NCBI GenBank assembly: GCA_046331665.1
Contig: JAXLQK010000014.1
Span: forward strand, 1-64,000
Direction: 5' to 3'
From: CAWBAT01 sp046331665
GTDB taxonomy: Bacteria; Acidobacteriota; Terriglobia; Versatilivoradales; Versatilivoraceae
Length of the DNA stretch: 64,000 nt
Positions 1 to 9,527 of the stretch are shown piece after piece. The stretch's first letter is position 1. Each line of letters opens with the position of its first letter. The notes below the pieces were generated by a model. That model made no database searches, was not told where the DNA came from, and saw only the letters and a program-made list of their open reading frames with translations. The position numbers were made by a program, and so were the translations under genes.

Positions 1-737
1 GTTATGAAAAAGGCGCCTTTACCGGAGCCAATACCTCAAAGCCGGGAAAATTTGAAGTAGCTGACAAGGGGACGATTTTCCTCGACGAAATCGGGGATGT
101 TCCAGCCACGATCCAGGTGAAGTTACTCGGCGTGCTTCAGGAGCGGCAATTCGATCGTCTGGGAGGGACGAAGACCATCAAGGTGGATGTCCGCCTGGTC
201 GCCGCTACCAATCGGGACCTGAGAGCCGCCCTGGAACAAGGTACGTTTCGCGAAGATCTTTACTATCGGCTCAACGTCGTGCCGATTAATATTCCCCCGC
301 TCCGTGAGCGAAAGGAAGACATCCCTTATCTTGTGGACCACTTCATCAAGCGCTTTGCCAAGGAAACGGGAAAACCCATTCACGGGATCGCGCCAGAGGC
401 GCTCAATCTTTTGACTTCGTTTCACTGGCCCGGAAACGTCCGCGAATTGGAAAACATTATTGAGCGAAGCGTCGCCCTTACTGCGGGAGAAATTCTTGGC
501 ACCGAAGACATTCAATTGGACTTCGCTCGTCCCAAGGCCGTGACGGGACAATCTTTCCTGCCCGAGGGTTTCTCGCTGGAACAGTGGGAAGACGAAGTGA
601 TCAAAGAATCCTTGCGGCGCACCAATGGCAATAAGAGCCAGGCAGCGCGACTGCTTGGGCTTTCGAGGAATGCCTTACGCTACCGCCTCTCCAAGATGGG
701 AGTACCCGACGAAGATCCAAACAATGATAAGCAATGA
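1..737 (+). CDS. Sigma-54-dependent transcriptional activator (NtrC family), C-terminal part
   Basis: This is the 3' part of an enhancer-binding activator that hydrolyses ATP to open sigma-54 promoters. The gene runs off the left edge and the frame is open from base 3. The sigma-54 contact loop GAFTGA is encoded at 12-29, and a Walker B-like stretch IFLDEIGD follows near base 78. The rest of the AAA+ domain (FREDLYYRLNV, then PPLRERKEDI and WPGNVRELENI) is standard. The C-terminus is a Fis-type helix-turn-helix (NKSQAARLLGLSRNALRYRL). The receiver or sensor domain lies outside the window, so the signal is unknown. It converges on the next gene with a gap of about 50 bases. Family certain; target unknown. 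Confidence 0.95.
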   Translation, partial: YEKGAFTGANTSKPGKFEVADKGTIFLDEIGDVPATIQVKLLGVLQERQFDRLGGTKTIKVDVRLVAATNRDLRAALEQGTFREDLYYRLNVVPINIPPLRERKEDIPYLVDHFIKRFAKETGKPIHGIAPEALNLLTSFHWPGNVRELENIIERSVALTAGEILGTEDIQLDFARPKAVTGQSFLPEGFSLEQWEDEVIKESLRRTNGNKSQAARLLGLSRNALRYRLSKMGVPDEDPNNDKQ

Positions 738-786
738 AGGCCTGGCCATCGCGATTAGCCCACTAGCAGGAACGTTCCTGGTAATT

Positions 787-2064
787 TCACCAGATCTTCA
801 TTGAAGCTTCAAATAACCGGGACAGCTCTTCCTCTCCGGCCGCGCGGGGAGATAATTTTGTCACACGATGTTGAGGGAGGGTCCCCTTCACCAAAGCCGG
901 GATATCCTCGCGAGAGTAACCCAGCGCCGTCAATCCCTGGGGAACATTGAGACGCTGCATCAATTCAATGATCCGCTCCGCCAGTATTCGACCAGCATCT
1001 TCCGGGCGGGCACGTGCGGTATCGGCCCCAAGAATCCCGGCGCCGCGCAAATGGCGGTCTGGACAACTGACCGCGGTGAATTGGAAGACTGCAGGAGCGT
1101 TAAGGATGACAGAGATCCCGTGAGGCACCATGGGGTGGTCCACGGCGTACCCAGGAGGTCGATAATTCCGGATCAGCCCGGAAACGGGATACGACATCCC
1201 ATGCGGCAAATGGACGCCCGCATTCCCAAACCCAATTCCTGCATAGGACGCCGCCAGCATCATTTGGGACCTCGACTCCCGATCCTCGGGATCCTCCACG
1301 GCACGGACCAAATGCTTAGAAACAATGCGGAGCGCTTCCAGAGACCAAAGATCACTGATTGGGTTCGCCCCTTGATAAGCCGGACGGAGCAGGGGTTTTT
1401 CAGGATAAGGACGCTGATGATAGGGGATCGCCGTGTACGATTCCAAGGCATGGCTCAAAACATCCAGACCGGAGGAAACAGTCACCCGCGGTGGTTGAGT
1501 GATGGTGTTCAAGGGATCGACAAGAGCCAGGCTTGGTTTCAAGCGGCGGTGAGCGATGCCGGTCTTGGCCTTGAGACGCGCCAGATCAAAGATTGCGACG
1601 CCTGTTGTCTCACTGCCGGTTCCCGAGGTGGTGGGGATGGCAATCAAAGGTTTTAGCGGTCCCGGCACTGGCAGCCCCTTCCCTACTGGAGGGTTCACAT
1701 AGTCCAGGAAGTCCGTAGGATAAGTTGAATAAAGATTTGCGGCCTTGGCGGTATCAATCGTCGAACCTCCGCCCACGGCAACCAGGGCATCGAACCGGTC
1801 GTTTTGTGCAAAGGTAATCGCACGTTGTAAGGACTCATCGGTGGGCTCTACCCGGACCTGATCAAACAGGCGGTAATGGATCTTATGTTTTTCCAACGAT
1901 TCCAGTACGCCGGTGACAGGCGGTAGATTCTTGAGATTCGGGTCCGTCAATACCATCACTTGGTTGAGTTTGCCCTCAGCCAGGTCCATCCCGACTTCTC
2001 GCGTGACACCCTCTCCAAAGCGAATGCTGGCGGTTACCATCTCAAACGCGATTTCTGAAGACAT
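787..2064 (-). CDS. Iron-containing alcohol dehydrogenase, hydroxyacid-oxoacid transhydrogenase type
   Basis: Group III (iron-dependent) alcohol dehydrogenase of about 425 residues. The N-terminus (FEMVTASIRFGEGVTREVGMD) and the long insert after the metal site resemble the ADHFE1/HOT branch, which couples oxidation of 4-hydroxybutyrate to reduction of 2-oxoglutarate without free NAD. The nucleotide motif VGGGSTIDTAK and the conserved IPTTSGTGSE are present, and metal-ligand histidines are found in DVLSHALE and in HLPHGMSYP. I prefer the ATG at 2064 over an upstream TTG at 2112 because GGAG sits seven bases before it. It is a single gene with its own orientation context. Family assignment is firm; the exact substrate pair is inferred. 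Confidence 0.88.
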   Translation of the reverse strand: MSSEIAFEMVTASIRFGEGVTREVGMDLAEGKLNQVMVLTDPNLKNLPPVTGVLESLEKHKIHYRLFDQVRVEPTDESLQRAITFAQNDRFDALVAVGGGSTIDTAKAANLYSTYPTDFLDYVNPPVGKGLPVPGPLKPLIAIPTTSGTGSETTGVAIFDLARLKAKTGIAHRRLKPSLALVDPLNTITQPPRVTVSSGLDVLSHALESYTAIPYHQRPYPEKPLLRPAYQGANPISDLWSLEALRIVSKHLVRAVEDPEDRESRSQMMLAASYAGIGFGNAGVHLPHGMSYPVSGLIRNYRPPGYAVDHPMVPHGISVILNAPAVFQFTAVSCPDRHLRGAGILGADTARARPEDAGRILAERIIELMQRLNVPQGLTALGYSREDIPALVKGTLPQHRVTKLSPRAAGEEELSRLFEASMKIW

Positions 2065-2259
2065 TTGAACGCTCCGCGAGGCTACTCGTATTGGCCAGTA
2101 TTCAATGTCCAAGGCGGGAAGAATATTGCTCGCGCTCCCGTCCCCGCTCTAGGTAAGAACACAGGCAATAGGTTTTGAAATGACGATGGGCGGTTGATCG
2201 ATGTTCAGCCGAGGTTGAGAAAATCCAATGGCTTGCAGGCAATTCCAGTGGCTTTAGGG

Positions 2260-3273
2260 TCATCCTCCGAGACTGATCATCTCGATTTTCTTTCGTTCCG
2301 AAGGATCATAGCCTTTCGGGGAATTCATCGCTCTCAATCTTTCATCAGAGTACCGGTCGGAACGATGTTCCCAGACCGATCGAATGGAGGCAAGAAGCTC
2401 TTGATCTGAGGCCCCGGAGCGCAATAAGCGTTTCAAGTCATGTCCGGTCTCCGAAAAGAGGCAAGTGACCAGCTTCCCGTCCGCGGTGATGCGAGCCCGG
2501 GTGCAACTGGAGCAGAAGGGTTCGGTAACTGAGGCAATCACCCCGATGTCAGCTTTCCCATCCGCATAGCGATACTCTACCGCCGGAGCAGTCCCCCGGT
2601 TGCGCCCCACTTCAATCAACGGATAACGGGAGTGAATACGCTCCAGAATTTCCTGCTTGGAGACCATCTTCTCGGATCCCCAATGATTCGTGTTCCCAAC
2701 GTCCATATATTCGATAAACCGCAAAGAGAACTCATTCTCGCGGCAGAATTCAGCCATGTCGAGAAGATCCATATCATTGGTCCCGCGCTCAACCACCATG
2801 TTGATCTTGATGGGATGGAATCCCAAACGACGCACAATAAACAAACCGTCAATGACTTTCTTGACGTCGCCCCGCTGAGTCATCAAATGGTAGCGCTCCG
2901 GATTCAGCGAATCCAAACTCACATTAAGCCGCCTTAAGCCGGCAGTTGCGAGCGCTTCAGCCTTTTCGGACAGGTAAATCCCATTCGTTGTCAAGCTGAG
3001 ATCCTTCAGCCCTTCCAGACCTGAGAGCTGACGCACCAGGATTTCCAGGTCTTGACGAACCAGAGGCTCACCGCCCGTCAAGCGAACCTGATCCACCCCC
3101 AGTTGGAGAAAAAGAGTCACGAGGCGGCTTGTTTCTTCGAACGAGAGAATTTCTTCCTTCTGGATCCAGGCGTATTTCTCCAGCGGCATGCAGTAGGTGC
3201 AGCGAAGATTACAGCGGTCTGTGACAGAGACTCGGAGGTCTTTTATTTCGCGTTGATACAGATCCTTGATCAT
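2260..3273 (-). CDS. moaA: GTP 3',8-cyclase MoaA (molybdenum cofactor biosynthesis)
   Basis: Radical SAM enzyme for the first step of molybdopterin synthesis, GTP to 3',8-cyclo-H2GTP. The N-terminal cluster motif is CNLRCTYC and the C-terminal GTP-binding cluster is carried by CSSCTRARIT and a later Cys in KLVTC. The conserved Gly-Gly tail is present (MISLGG at the end). Length is normal at 337 residues from the ATG at 3273 (MIKDLYQREI); the frame is open further upstream, but that part is not conserved. It follows the ErpA-type gene on the same strand, separated by a terminator. No other moa gene is nearby, although a sulfur-carrier/E1 fusion lies at 15-17 kb. Confidence 0.96.
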   Translation of the reverse strand: MIKDLYQREIKDLRVSVTDRCNLRCTYCMPLEKYAWIQKEEILSFEETSRLVTLFLQLGVDQVRLTGGEPLVRQDLEILVRQLSGLEGLKDLSLTTNGIYLSEKAEALATAGLRRLNVSLDSLNPERYHLMTQRGDVKKVIDGLFIVRRLGFHPIKINMVVERGTNDMDLLDMAEFCRENEFSLRFIEYMDVGNTNHWGSEKMVSKQEILERIHSRYPLIEVGRNRGTAPAVEYRYADGKADIGVIASVTEPFCSSCTRARITADGKLVTCLFSETGHDLKRLLRSGASDQELLASIRSVWEHRSDRYSDERLRAMNSPKGYDPSERKKIEMISLGG

Positions 3274-3365
3274 GCTCCCTGTTTCCCGAGAGACCCTTGG
3301 CGAGAGCCGTTGACATGCAAATTTCGTCAACCCTTCGCTTTACGGTCGGGCGGCTCATCGTAGAT

Positions 3366-3404
3366 GAAAAAAAAGGCCAACTCTCCGGTTGGAAGAATTG
3401 GCCT
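3366..3404 (-). terminator. Rho-independent terminator after the ErpA-type gene
   Basis: Seven-base stem AGGCCAA/TTGGCCT (3374-3380 with 3398-3404). On the minus strand it is followed by a run of eight T (complement of 3367-3374). It lies between the ErpA-type gene and moaA, so moaA probably has its own promoter, or the hairpin acts as a partial attenuator. Confidence 0.88.
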
Positions 3405-3460
3405 GTTTCGCATGCGATGTCGTGGCTGGAAGAAAACCCTTCCGCTGGAGGCCTCGTCAA

Positions 3461-3784
3461 TTAAACGTGAAATGATTCGCCGCAACCACACGTACTCTTG
3501 ACGTTGGGATTATTGAACTTAAACCCGGACCCCGTCAAGGCATCGACAAAATCGATTTCCGTGCCGTCCAAATAAATCGCACTGCCCTTGTCCACGAAAA
3601 CTTGAAAACCATTCATGTCAAGAACTTCGTCACCCTTGTTGGCCTGTTTTTCAAAGCCCATCTGGTATTGAAAACCGGAACACCCTCCTCCAACAATTTG
3701 CACTCTCAATCCGGTGTAATTTTCCGGCTGCGCCTCAAGAATCTCTTTGACCTTACCAATGGCTTTATCGGTCATGGTTAACAT
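3461..3784 (-). CDS. erpA: HesB/IscA/ErpA-type iron-sulfur cluster carrier
   Basis: A-type Fe-S carrier of 107 residues, the usual length. The three conserved cysteines are present: one in VGGGCSGFQY and two in the C-terminal STCGCGESF. Such proteins receive clusters from the Isc/Suf scaffold and pass them to target apoproteins. The neighbours include a radical SAM enzyme (moaA), a [2Fe-2S] protein and another radical SAM protein, all possible clients. An AAGGAG ribosome site precedes the ATG at 3784. ErpA versus IscA/SufA cannot be separated by eye. Confidence 0.93.
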   Translation of the reverse strand: MLTMTDKAIGKVKEILEAQPENYTGLRVQIVGGGCSGFQYQMGFEKQANKGDEVLDMNGFQVFVDKGSAIYLDGTEIDFVDALTGSGFKFNNPNVKSTCGCGESFHV

Positions 3785-3889
3785 GAAACATTCATCTCCT
3801 TATGGCTTCATCACTTATGAAGCGGCCTGTGCCGCACCACCTAAGCAACACCATGCGTTATTTTAACTTCTTCCGCCCAAAAATCAACT

Positions 3890-4936
3890 TTAAGAAGACT
3901 TCCCATTATCCGAATTAGTCGGTTCCGGGTTCTGACTGGCCTCCTCCTGCAATCTTGACCGGCGGCTGTTCAGCACTCCATTCCAGGGGGGAATGACAAT
4001 GTGGACACTGCCATGGCACTTGGACTGACAGGCAAGCCGGACGTTTGGATGGCTTCCAACGGGGGCAGGCTTTTCATGATAACCAAAATAAACCAGGCGT
4101 TTCTGTTCGAACGCCGTGAGTTCGGAGAGATTCTCCTTGCCGCTGATCACTCCAATCCAGCAGTAGCCGCAAGCGCCACTGCGGCATTCGGCAGGGATGG
4201 GGCCGTATATTCTTCGCTGATCCTGATGGCGAAAGTTGCGCTTGTCCAACTCTGAGGCCATGGAAAGGTCCTGCCCTTGCATGGCTACAAAGCTCTGTTC
4301 TGATTTTCCCTCTTCAAAGTGGACGCGATGCTTCTTGTTTCGTATTCCGAACAGGCGGGAAATCCCGCCGCCACTCTCCTGCACTTTGCGTGCGCTTAAC
4401 ACTCGTTCAACAGGCAAGGGCTCTTTGATCTTGCTGTCGCGCTTGACATGGGTTTCGAAAGATTTTATCCCCACTTGCCGCACCATCATGACTCCCGCTG
4501 CCGTAATGCCGAGAGTGATCGATTCAGGAGCACGACAAAATGCCGCCACCTGTTCCGAGATCGTTCGAACCGTTTCCAGCAGCGTGACCCCTTCCGGGAA
4601 CCGTTTGGATACCGAGGCATCCAGGATGGCCTGTTTCACGATTTCCCAATAACAAGCCGCGTAGAAAAAGGAGATGGATGAATCGATTTGCTGATCAAGC
4701 CGATACCGGCCATCCAGCTGTAGTCGCTTGATGGTAGGGGTCGGATCAGGACTCCCATGCAAAATGCGGGAGAGTTTCAGCGGCCAAAAGGAAAACCAGA
4801 TCCGGGTCGCCTCCTGGTCCACCGGATGAACGAACGGAATCAGCTCATTCAAAAGCTCTTCCCACTGGGCTTCGCTTTGAATCGACAGAAAATCTTCAAG
4901 GGTGTTTTGTTCGGCAATTCCCGAAAGGCGTTCCAT
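3890..4936 (-). CDS. Orphan protein with C-terminal [2Fe-2S] ferredoxin-type domain
   Basis: A 348-residue protein. Residues 1-200 show no domain I recognise; they are partly helical and contain an amphipathic stretch around 85-155. The C-terminal part has a plant-type [2Fe-2S] ligand set, C251-x4-C256-x2-C259 then C303 (GACGYC ... RLACQ), with an extra Cys at 307. The tail is rich in Ser/Asn/Glu. It could pass electrons to a partner enzyme. It lies downstream of the radical SAM gene but behind a terminator at 5006-5033, so co-transcription is unlikely. The ferredoxin fold is well supported; the role of the N-terminal two thirds is unknown. Confidence 0.8.
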   Translation of the reverse strand: MERLSGIAEQNTLEDFLSIQSEAQWEELLNELIPFVHPVDQEATRIWFSFWPLKLSRILHGSPDPTPTIKRLQLDGRYRLDQQIDSSISFFYAACYWEIVKQAILDASVSKRFPEGVTLLETVRTISEQVAAFCRAPESITLGITAAGVMMVRQVGIKSFETHVKRDSKIKEPLPVERVLSARKVQESGGGISRLFGIRNKKHRVHFEEGKSEQSFVAMQGQDLSMASELDKRNFRHQDQRRIYGPIPAECRSGACGYCWIGVISGKENLSELTAFEQKRLVYFGYHEKPAPVGSHPNVRLACQSKCHGSVHIVIPPWNGVLNSRRSRLQEEASQNPEPTNSDNGKSS

Positions 4937-5005
4937 GGATTGTTGATCTTAACTGGGATTTATTTCCAAGGCAGAATTCAAGAGCGATGACTTCTTTGAA
5001 TGCAC

Positions 5006-5033
5006 AAAAAAGGGCCGCCCTCAGCGACGGCCC
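5006..5033 (-). terminator. Rho-independent terminator after the radical SAM gene
   Basis: Stem GGGCCG/CGGCCC (5012-5017 with 5028-5033), followed on the minus strand by six T (complement of 5006-5011). It closes the radical SAM transcription unit before the [2Fe-2S] gene. Confidence 0.85.
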
Positions 5034-5076
5034 AATTTCTTTCGATTTTCATTCAAGACCGGAGGCACTGACCAGC

Positions 5077-7117
5077 TTATTTGTTTGGCTCCCCGATTTG
5101 GACCAATTGACTCTCCGCAGGCTTCTTGAGAACCATTTCCTCATAAATCCGGCGGACTTCAGCAGCTTCTCTCATAGCCTTCCGGCGGAGCCGTTCTTCC
5201 TCGGCCGCGGTCTGGGGGCCATCTCCCTTTCCGCGCACTCTGGCAGCATCGACCGCATCAATCTTCAACCCATGATCATAGGATTCCAGCCCTACGCTCT
5301 TCCCTTTGGCAAATACTTCATGTTTTCCATGCTTCTTGTACCAGTCAGCAACGGTTGCGTTCTTGTGCATGTTCTCAATGATTTTCCGCCATCCTACACC
5401 GGTGTTATAGGCACAAAAGGATATTTCGCCCTCCTGCGTTGCGTAAGGGATAATACACATCTCCGTGCGGCGAAAATCGCAATTTTTGAATAAACCGGAA
5501 CCACATCCCGGCGATAAAGAGTGAAATTCCAGGGATCTTCCTGTCGTTTCTGAATATCTTCAAACGTACGGTCCGAGTCGATTTCCCGTAATTTTTTCCC
5601 GAGATTCCCCAAGTCTTGTCAAATTTCTTGAGGATGTCCCACAACGTTAGACTTTTCGGCGCCTTAGATGGCTTGAAATTCCTCAACAAGGCGAGGCCCA
5701 TCATGAGGCCGGAAAACCTTTTGTTTCTAGCAGCATCCGTCACCTTTTGGGTATCCCGCACAAGACCGGGGATGTCGATAAATTCTGGGACCGGTGCCAT
5801 TTCATTCGTCTCTTTGTTAATCATGATCGCCGTTCCGACGCCGCAGTTCGGGTGGCAACCGCAGTTGAAGGAGCCCCAATCAGAGGTCGGTCCGTGCGCC
5901 AAATCCGCAAAATCGGCAAACACCGACATGAGAGAAATCGGAAACCAGTCGCGGGTAGGCTCGGTGATTCCGGCCTGTTCCTTGACATCACTTGCCATGT
6001 GGGAGAGCGTGTAGCGTTGCCGCAATCTTCGCTCCGGTGTCACATCCTCGTCTCGCCCTGTGAAAGACACTGGTTGAAACGCGATGAAGGCAATTTTCTT
6101 GGGATTCTCACGGGCGAATTTGACAATGGGACCAACCTGGTCGTTATTCACACCATTGACCAGGGTGGTGACCAAGACAATCTCGATGCCCGCTGCATGC
6201 ATGTTGTTGATGGCACGTAATTTGACATCGAACAGATTACCCACCTGACGATGTCCGTTGGCATCGTTTCCAATTCCATCGAATTGCAGGTAGGCGTATC
6301 GCAAACCAGCTTCTGCCGCTTTCTTGGAATATTCCAAGCTCTTGGCGAATTCGATGCCATTGGTAGCCGCTTGCACACTGTTATATCCCAGATCCCGCGC
6401 CAATCGGACGGCTTTCAGAAAATGGGGAGACATGGTGGGCTCGCCGCCCGAAAACTGAACTGACATTTGGCGCCGGGGCTTGATCTCCAGCGCATTCCGC
6501 ATGATTTCTTCGATTTCTTCCCAGCTCAATTCATGAACATAACCGACCTGGTTTGCATCCATGAAGCACGGGTCACACATCATGTTGCAGCGGTTTGTCA
6601 AGTCCACCGTCAACACCGATCCGCGTCCGTATTTCACGGTGCTGGAACCGTGGTTGTGAAGGCGTTCGTCGTTGTGGGCCCGAATATCTCGACCCGGGAA
6701 GTTACCTTCGATCCACTCGAGGAACTTCACGTCTTTTGCCATTAAGTCTTCATACTTCCCATGCTTGGGGCACTCTTTGACCATCCAGACCTGCCCGTTT
6801 CTCTCCAAGATGGTAGCCTTAATCTCGCCAACATTGTCGTAGACCAAGGTCCGGTAATCCTGCTCCCCGTTGATGATCTTTTCTCTCGCTTCCTTAATGC
6901 AATCTGGACAAAGTGAATCGGTCACGCGGGGCCATCCCAGGGTCGGTTTGGATTTTTCCCATGATTTCAACATTGGCTTGTCCGACCACCGCGGGGTAAA
7001 GGAGGGGTTGGGGTTGTACTTATTGAAGAATTGAATGGAATCAAATACGACCCCGGCCGTGGCACAGAGAGCGCTATCGACAAATTTCAATACTCTTGTT
7101 GAATTCTTTCTGGGCAT
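5077..7117 (-). CDS. Large radical SAM enzyme with extra cysteine motifs (Tes/MSS-like), frameshifted near its C-terminus
   Basis: Radical SAM protein of about 680 residues when frames are joined. Order of motifs: an N-terminal pair SLCPDC (C70, C73), then KECPKHG (C116), then the radical SAM cluster CNMMCDPC (C177, C181, C184), SGGEP at about 223-227, then GCHPNCG, and FCAYNTGVGW near the C-terminus. CPxC plus CPxHG before the core, with auxiliary cysteines after it, is the layout I know from tetraether synthase (Tes) and bacterial membrane-spanning-lipid synthase homologues, which join lipid tails. That function is inference. At least two indels between about 5394 and 5610 break the frame; the conserved tail resumes at 5460-5077. 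A good GAGGAG site precedes the ATG at 7117. Confidence 0.82.
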
Positions 7118-7432
7118 GTTGGAAACTCTCCTCTTTGTCTATCCTTTTTAGAACTTCATTGGGATTCGGCAGCCCCGATCCCCCCGCCGGTAAATTGAAC
7201 CAGAAGTTTATACCCAAGTGATAGAAAATGAAACACTTTATATCAATTCTCGACCTCAATAAGAAAAACCGTACTTCGGGCCTAATTTCAAATCGGTGAC
7301 TTTATTCGCTATCTTAGAAAAAAAGAACAAAATTTCAGTGAATTGCCCCAAATCGCCGTTGAACTGCCAAAAGGTTCAGATTCAAGCAGATCGACCTTGA
7401 CGGAGTTGGGAGTTGAGTCCTAACATTTGCAC
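7118..7432. other. Divergent intergenic region
   Basis: About 315 AT-rich bases between two divergent genes. It must hold the promoters of the radical SAM gene (minus) and the LON-domain gene (plus). I see no convincing -35/-10 pair, RNA gene or repeat. Confidence 0.5.
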
Positions 7433-8059
7433 ATGGAAGATTACCTGCCGTTGTTTCCTTTAAATGTTGTACTGCTGCCGAAAATGCTGCTGCCTTTACA
7501 CATTTTTGAAGAACGATACAAAGAGTTGATCGGGCATTGTCTGGATCAAAAACTTGCCTTTGGAATTCTCTATTCCAAAGATAATGAGATTGAACCCATT
7601 GGATGCACGGCCCTCATTCACCAGGTCCTCAAGAACTATCCGGATGGGAGAATGGATATTGCCGTCCTTGGAACCAATCGCTTTCGCGTTCTCTACTTCA
7701 ATTCAGATAAGGCGTATCTGCGAGGAGTCATTGAACCTTATAACGACGATAACACGGAGTCGGAACCCGAAAAGGAAGAGCTCGACAAACTCGCTTCGTT
7801 ATACGAGCGAGCTTTCCACCTGATTCACCGGGGATCCACGGAGGAAGTTTTTGCTTTCCCCGCCGAAGCCCCATCCTTTCATATCGCTCAACGACTCAAT
7901 TTAGACAACGATCTGAAGCAACAATTACTGAATCTGCAATCCGAATCCGAAAGAGTCCAACATTTGCTTCGATACCTCTCCGAGGTGGTCGTTTATTTGA
8001 CCAACAGCCACGAAGCCTCCCAAAAAGCAGGAGGGAATGGGAATCTGCGCAAGCGGTGA
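7433..8059 (+). CDS. LON substrate-binding-domain protein (stand-alone Lon N-terminal domain)
   Basis: About 208 residues, consisting only of the N-terminal substrate-binding domain of Lon (PUA-like, PF02190); no AAA+ or protease part. The opening LPLFPLNVVLLPKMLLPLHIFEERY is the family signature, followed by GCTALIHQV and DIAVLGTNRF. Stand-alone copies are common in bacteria, and their role is poorly known; protein quality control is often suggested. The frame also allows a TTG at 7427, but the ATG at 7433 matches the usual start of the family. Confidence 0.9.
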   Translation: MEDYLPLFPLNVVLLPKMLLPLHIFEERYKELIGHCLDQKLAFGILYSKDNEIEPIGCTALIHQVLKNYPDGRMDIAVLGTNRFRVLYFNSDKAYLRGVIEPYNDDNTESEPEKEELDKLASLYERAFHLIHRGSTEEVFAFPAEAPSFHIAQRLNLDNDLKQQLLNLQSESERVQHLLRYLSEVVVYLTNSHEASQKAGGNGNLRKR

Positions 8060-8097
8060 CCTTGCCCGCCAGCCTGGATGCCGGTCCTTCGCTTTAA

Positions 8098-8262
8098 CTA
8101 AAGCTCCATCCCGCAGACACGGCATTGCTTCCGGCGTTTTGCGTTCAAGGCATGACACCGGGCACACTGGTTGTACATCCTGCGGCTGAACCATTGAGTG
8201 AAAACTGCGGCTCCTCCCAAAATACCGAGGAGCACGGCTGCATTGAGGAGAAGATCCCGCAT
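8098..8262 (-). CDS. Small membrane-anchored zinc-ribbon protein
   Basis: A 54-residue protein with one hydrophobic segment (LLLNAAVLLGILGGAAVF) and a C-terminal CxxC...CxxC pair (CARCH and CRVCG), as in a zinc ribbon. Its ATG overlaps the stop codon of the transporter gene (TAATG at 8260-8264), which suggests translational coupling. I do not recognise a named family. Confidence 0.65.
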   Translation of the reverse strand: MRDLLLNAAVLLGILGGAAVFTQWFSRRMYNQCARCHALNAKRRKQCRVCGMEL

Positions 8263-9470
8263 TAGTCCGACTCCGTTTGGGGGCGAAAGAAAAAGGCAAA
8301 CAGAATCAAAACCCCCAAGGCGCCCAGGGCGGGAACCAGCCAAATCCTTTCCCAATCATGCACAAGACGGGCTCCACCGTCCGCCAATGAACTATAGCTT
8401 TGTACGATGTGCCCAGACAACCAAGCCCCCAGGAACATCCCGACACCCAGAGTCACAAAAGCAATAAAACCCTGGGCGGCGCCACGGACAGAGATGGGTG
8501 CTCTTTGATCAACAAAAATTTGGCCGGTCACAAAGAAGAAGTCGTAGCAGACGCCGTGCAGCAGGATCGCAAGGTAAAACATCCAGAGCCGCGAATTTCC
8601 GTTTCCCAGGGCAAAGAGCAGATAGCGCGCCGACCAGCAGGCAATTCCAACCATCATCATCTTTTTCACCCCGAGCCACCTGAAAAAAATGGGCATGACC
8701 AGCAGAAAGAAAATTTCTGATATCTGGCCGAGCGTCATTTTGCTGGCTGGCTCCGCCACCCCGCTCTCGTTGAGAAAGAGGTTGCTAAAAGCAAAGTAGA
8801 ATTGCAGAGGGATGGAGACCAGAAAGGAGCCCAATACGAAAATGGCAAATGTCCGTTCTTTCAGAAGTCGCAGCGCATCGAGCCCCAGGATGGCACTCAC
8901 GGTAAGCTTCGCCGCTTGCGCTCTGGGAGGAGTATGCGGAAGCATGAAACAATAGAGCCCAAGAATAAATGACGCCCCCGCGGCAATTCTCAAAGGAACG
9001 GCAGACGGCTCCAACCCAAGCCTTCCCACTAACAGACCGGCAGCAATCCAGCCCAGCGTCCCCAGCACTCGGATCCGCGGGAACTCGCGTGTCAGGTCCC
9101 GCAGTTGATGGAAGCACAGGGCATTGGTCAAGGCCAGGGTCGGCATATAGCACAAGGTGTACCCCAGCAGGACGGGGTAAAAAGAAGCAAAAGATTTTAG
9201 CTGCGAAACCCCATAGATCAGCAGACCTCCAACCAGATGAAGCGTCGCGAGAATCCTCTCGGTTGCAAAATAGCGGTCAGCCACCATGCCAACGAAGAAG
9301 GGAGCCAAAATGGCGGCCAAGGCAGTCGTCCCGTATGCCATACCGATCTGGTTTCCAGAAAACTGCAGGGTTTGTCCCAGATACGTGGCCAACGTGACGT
9401 ACCAGGCACCCCAGACAAAGTATTGGATAAACATCAAGGCGGAGAGTTTTAGACGGATATTGGAGATCAT
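8262..9470 (-). CDS. MFS transporter, nucleoside:H+ symporter type
   Basis: Twelve-helix major facilitator protein of 402 residues. The start MISNIRLKLSALMFIQYFVWGAWYVTLATYL is typical of the NupG/XapB-like nucleoside:H+ symporter group (Nuc_H_symport). Helices and the central loop are intact, ending with a strongly hydrophobic last helix. Likely imports nucleosides at the inner membrane; the substrate is inferred from family only. Overlaps the small zinc-ribbon gene downstream. Confidence 0.87.
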   Translation of the reverse strand: MISNIRLKLSALMFIQYFVWGAWYVTLATYLGQTLQFSGNQIGMAYGTTALAAILAPFFVGMVADRYFATERILATLHLVGGLLIYGVSQLKSFASFYPVLLGYTLCYMPTLALTNALCFHQLRDLTREFPRIRVLGTLGWIAAGLLVGRLGLEPSAVPLRIAAGASFILGLYCFMLPHTPPRAQAAKLTVSAILGLDALRLLKERTFAIFVLGSFLVSIPLQFYFAFSNLFLNESGVAEPASKMTLGQISEIFFLLVMPIFFRWLGVKKMMMVGIACWSARYLLFALGNGNSRLWMFYLAILLHGVCYDFFFVTGQIFVDQRAPISVRGAAQGFIAFVTLGVGMFLGAWLSGHIVQSYSSLADGGARLVHDWERIWLVPALGALGVLILFAFFFRPQTESD

Positions 9471-9527
9471 CGGTTCATCCGCTTTGAGTTGGACAGATCC
9501 GTACCGGAGCGAGGCCGCAGGTTTCTG

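Noticed and set aside
741..790. CAGGAACGTTCCTG palindrome between the activator and the transhydrogenase gene
   Set aside because: Perfect palindrome but no T run and too little context to call a terminator or operator.
868..1656. A long plus-strand frame of 262 codons opposite the transhydrogenase gene
   Set aside because: The minus-strand gene has all family motifs; the plus frame is a shadow with no ribosome site.
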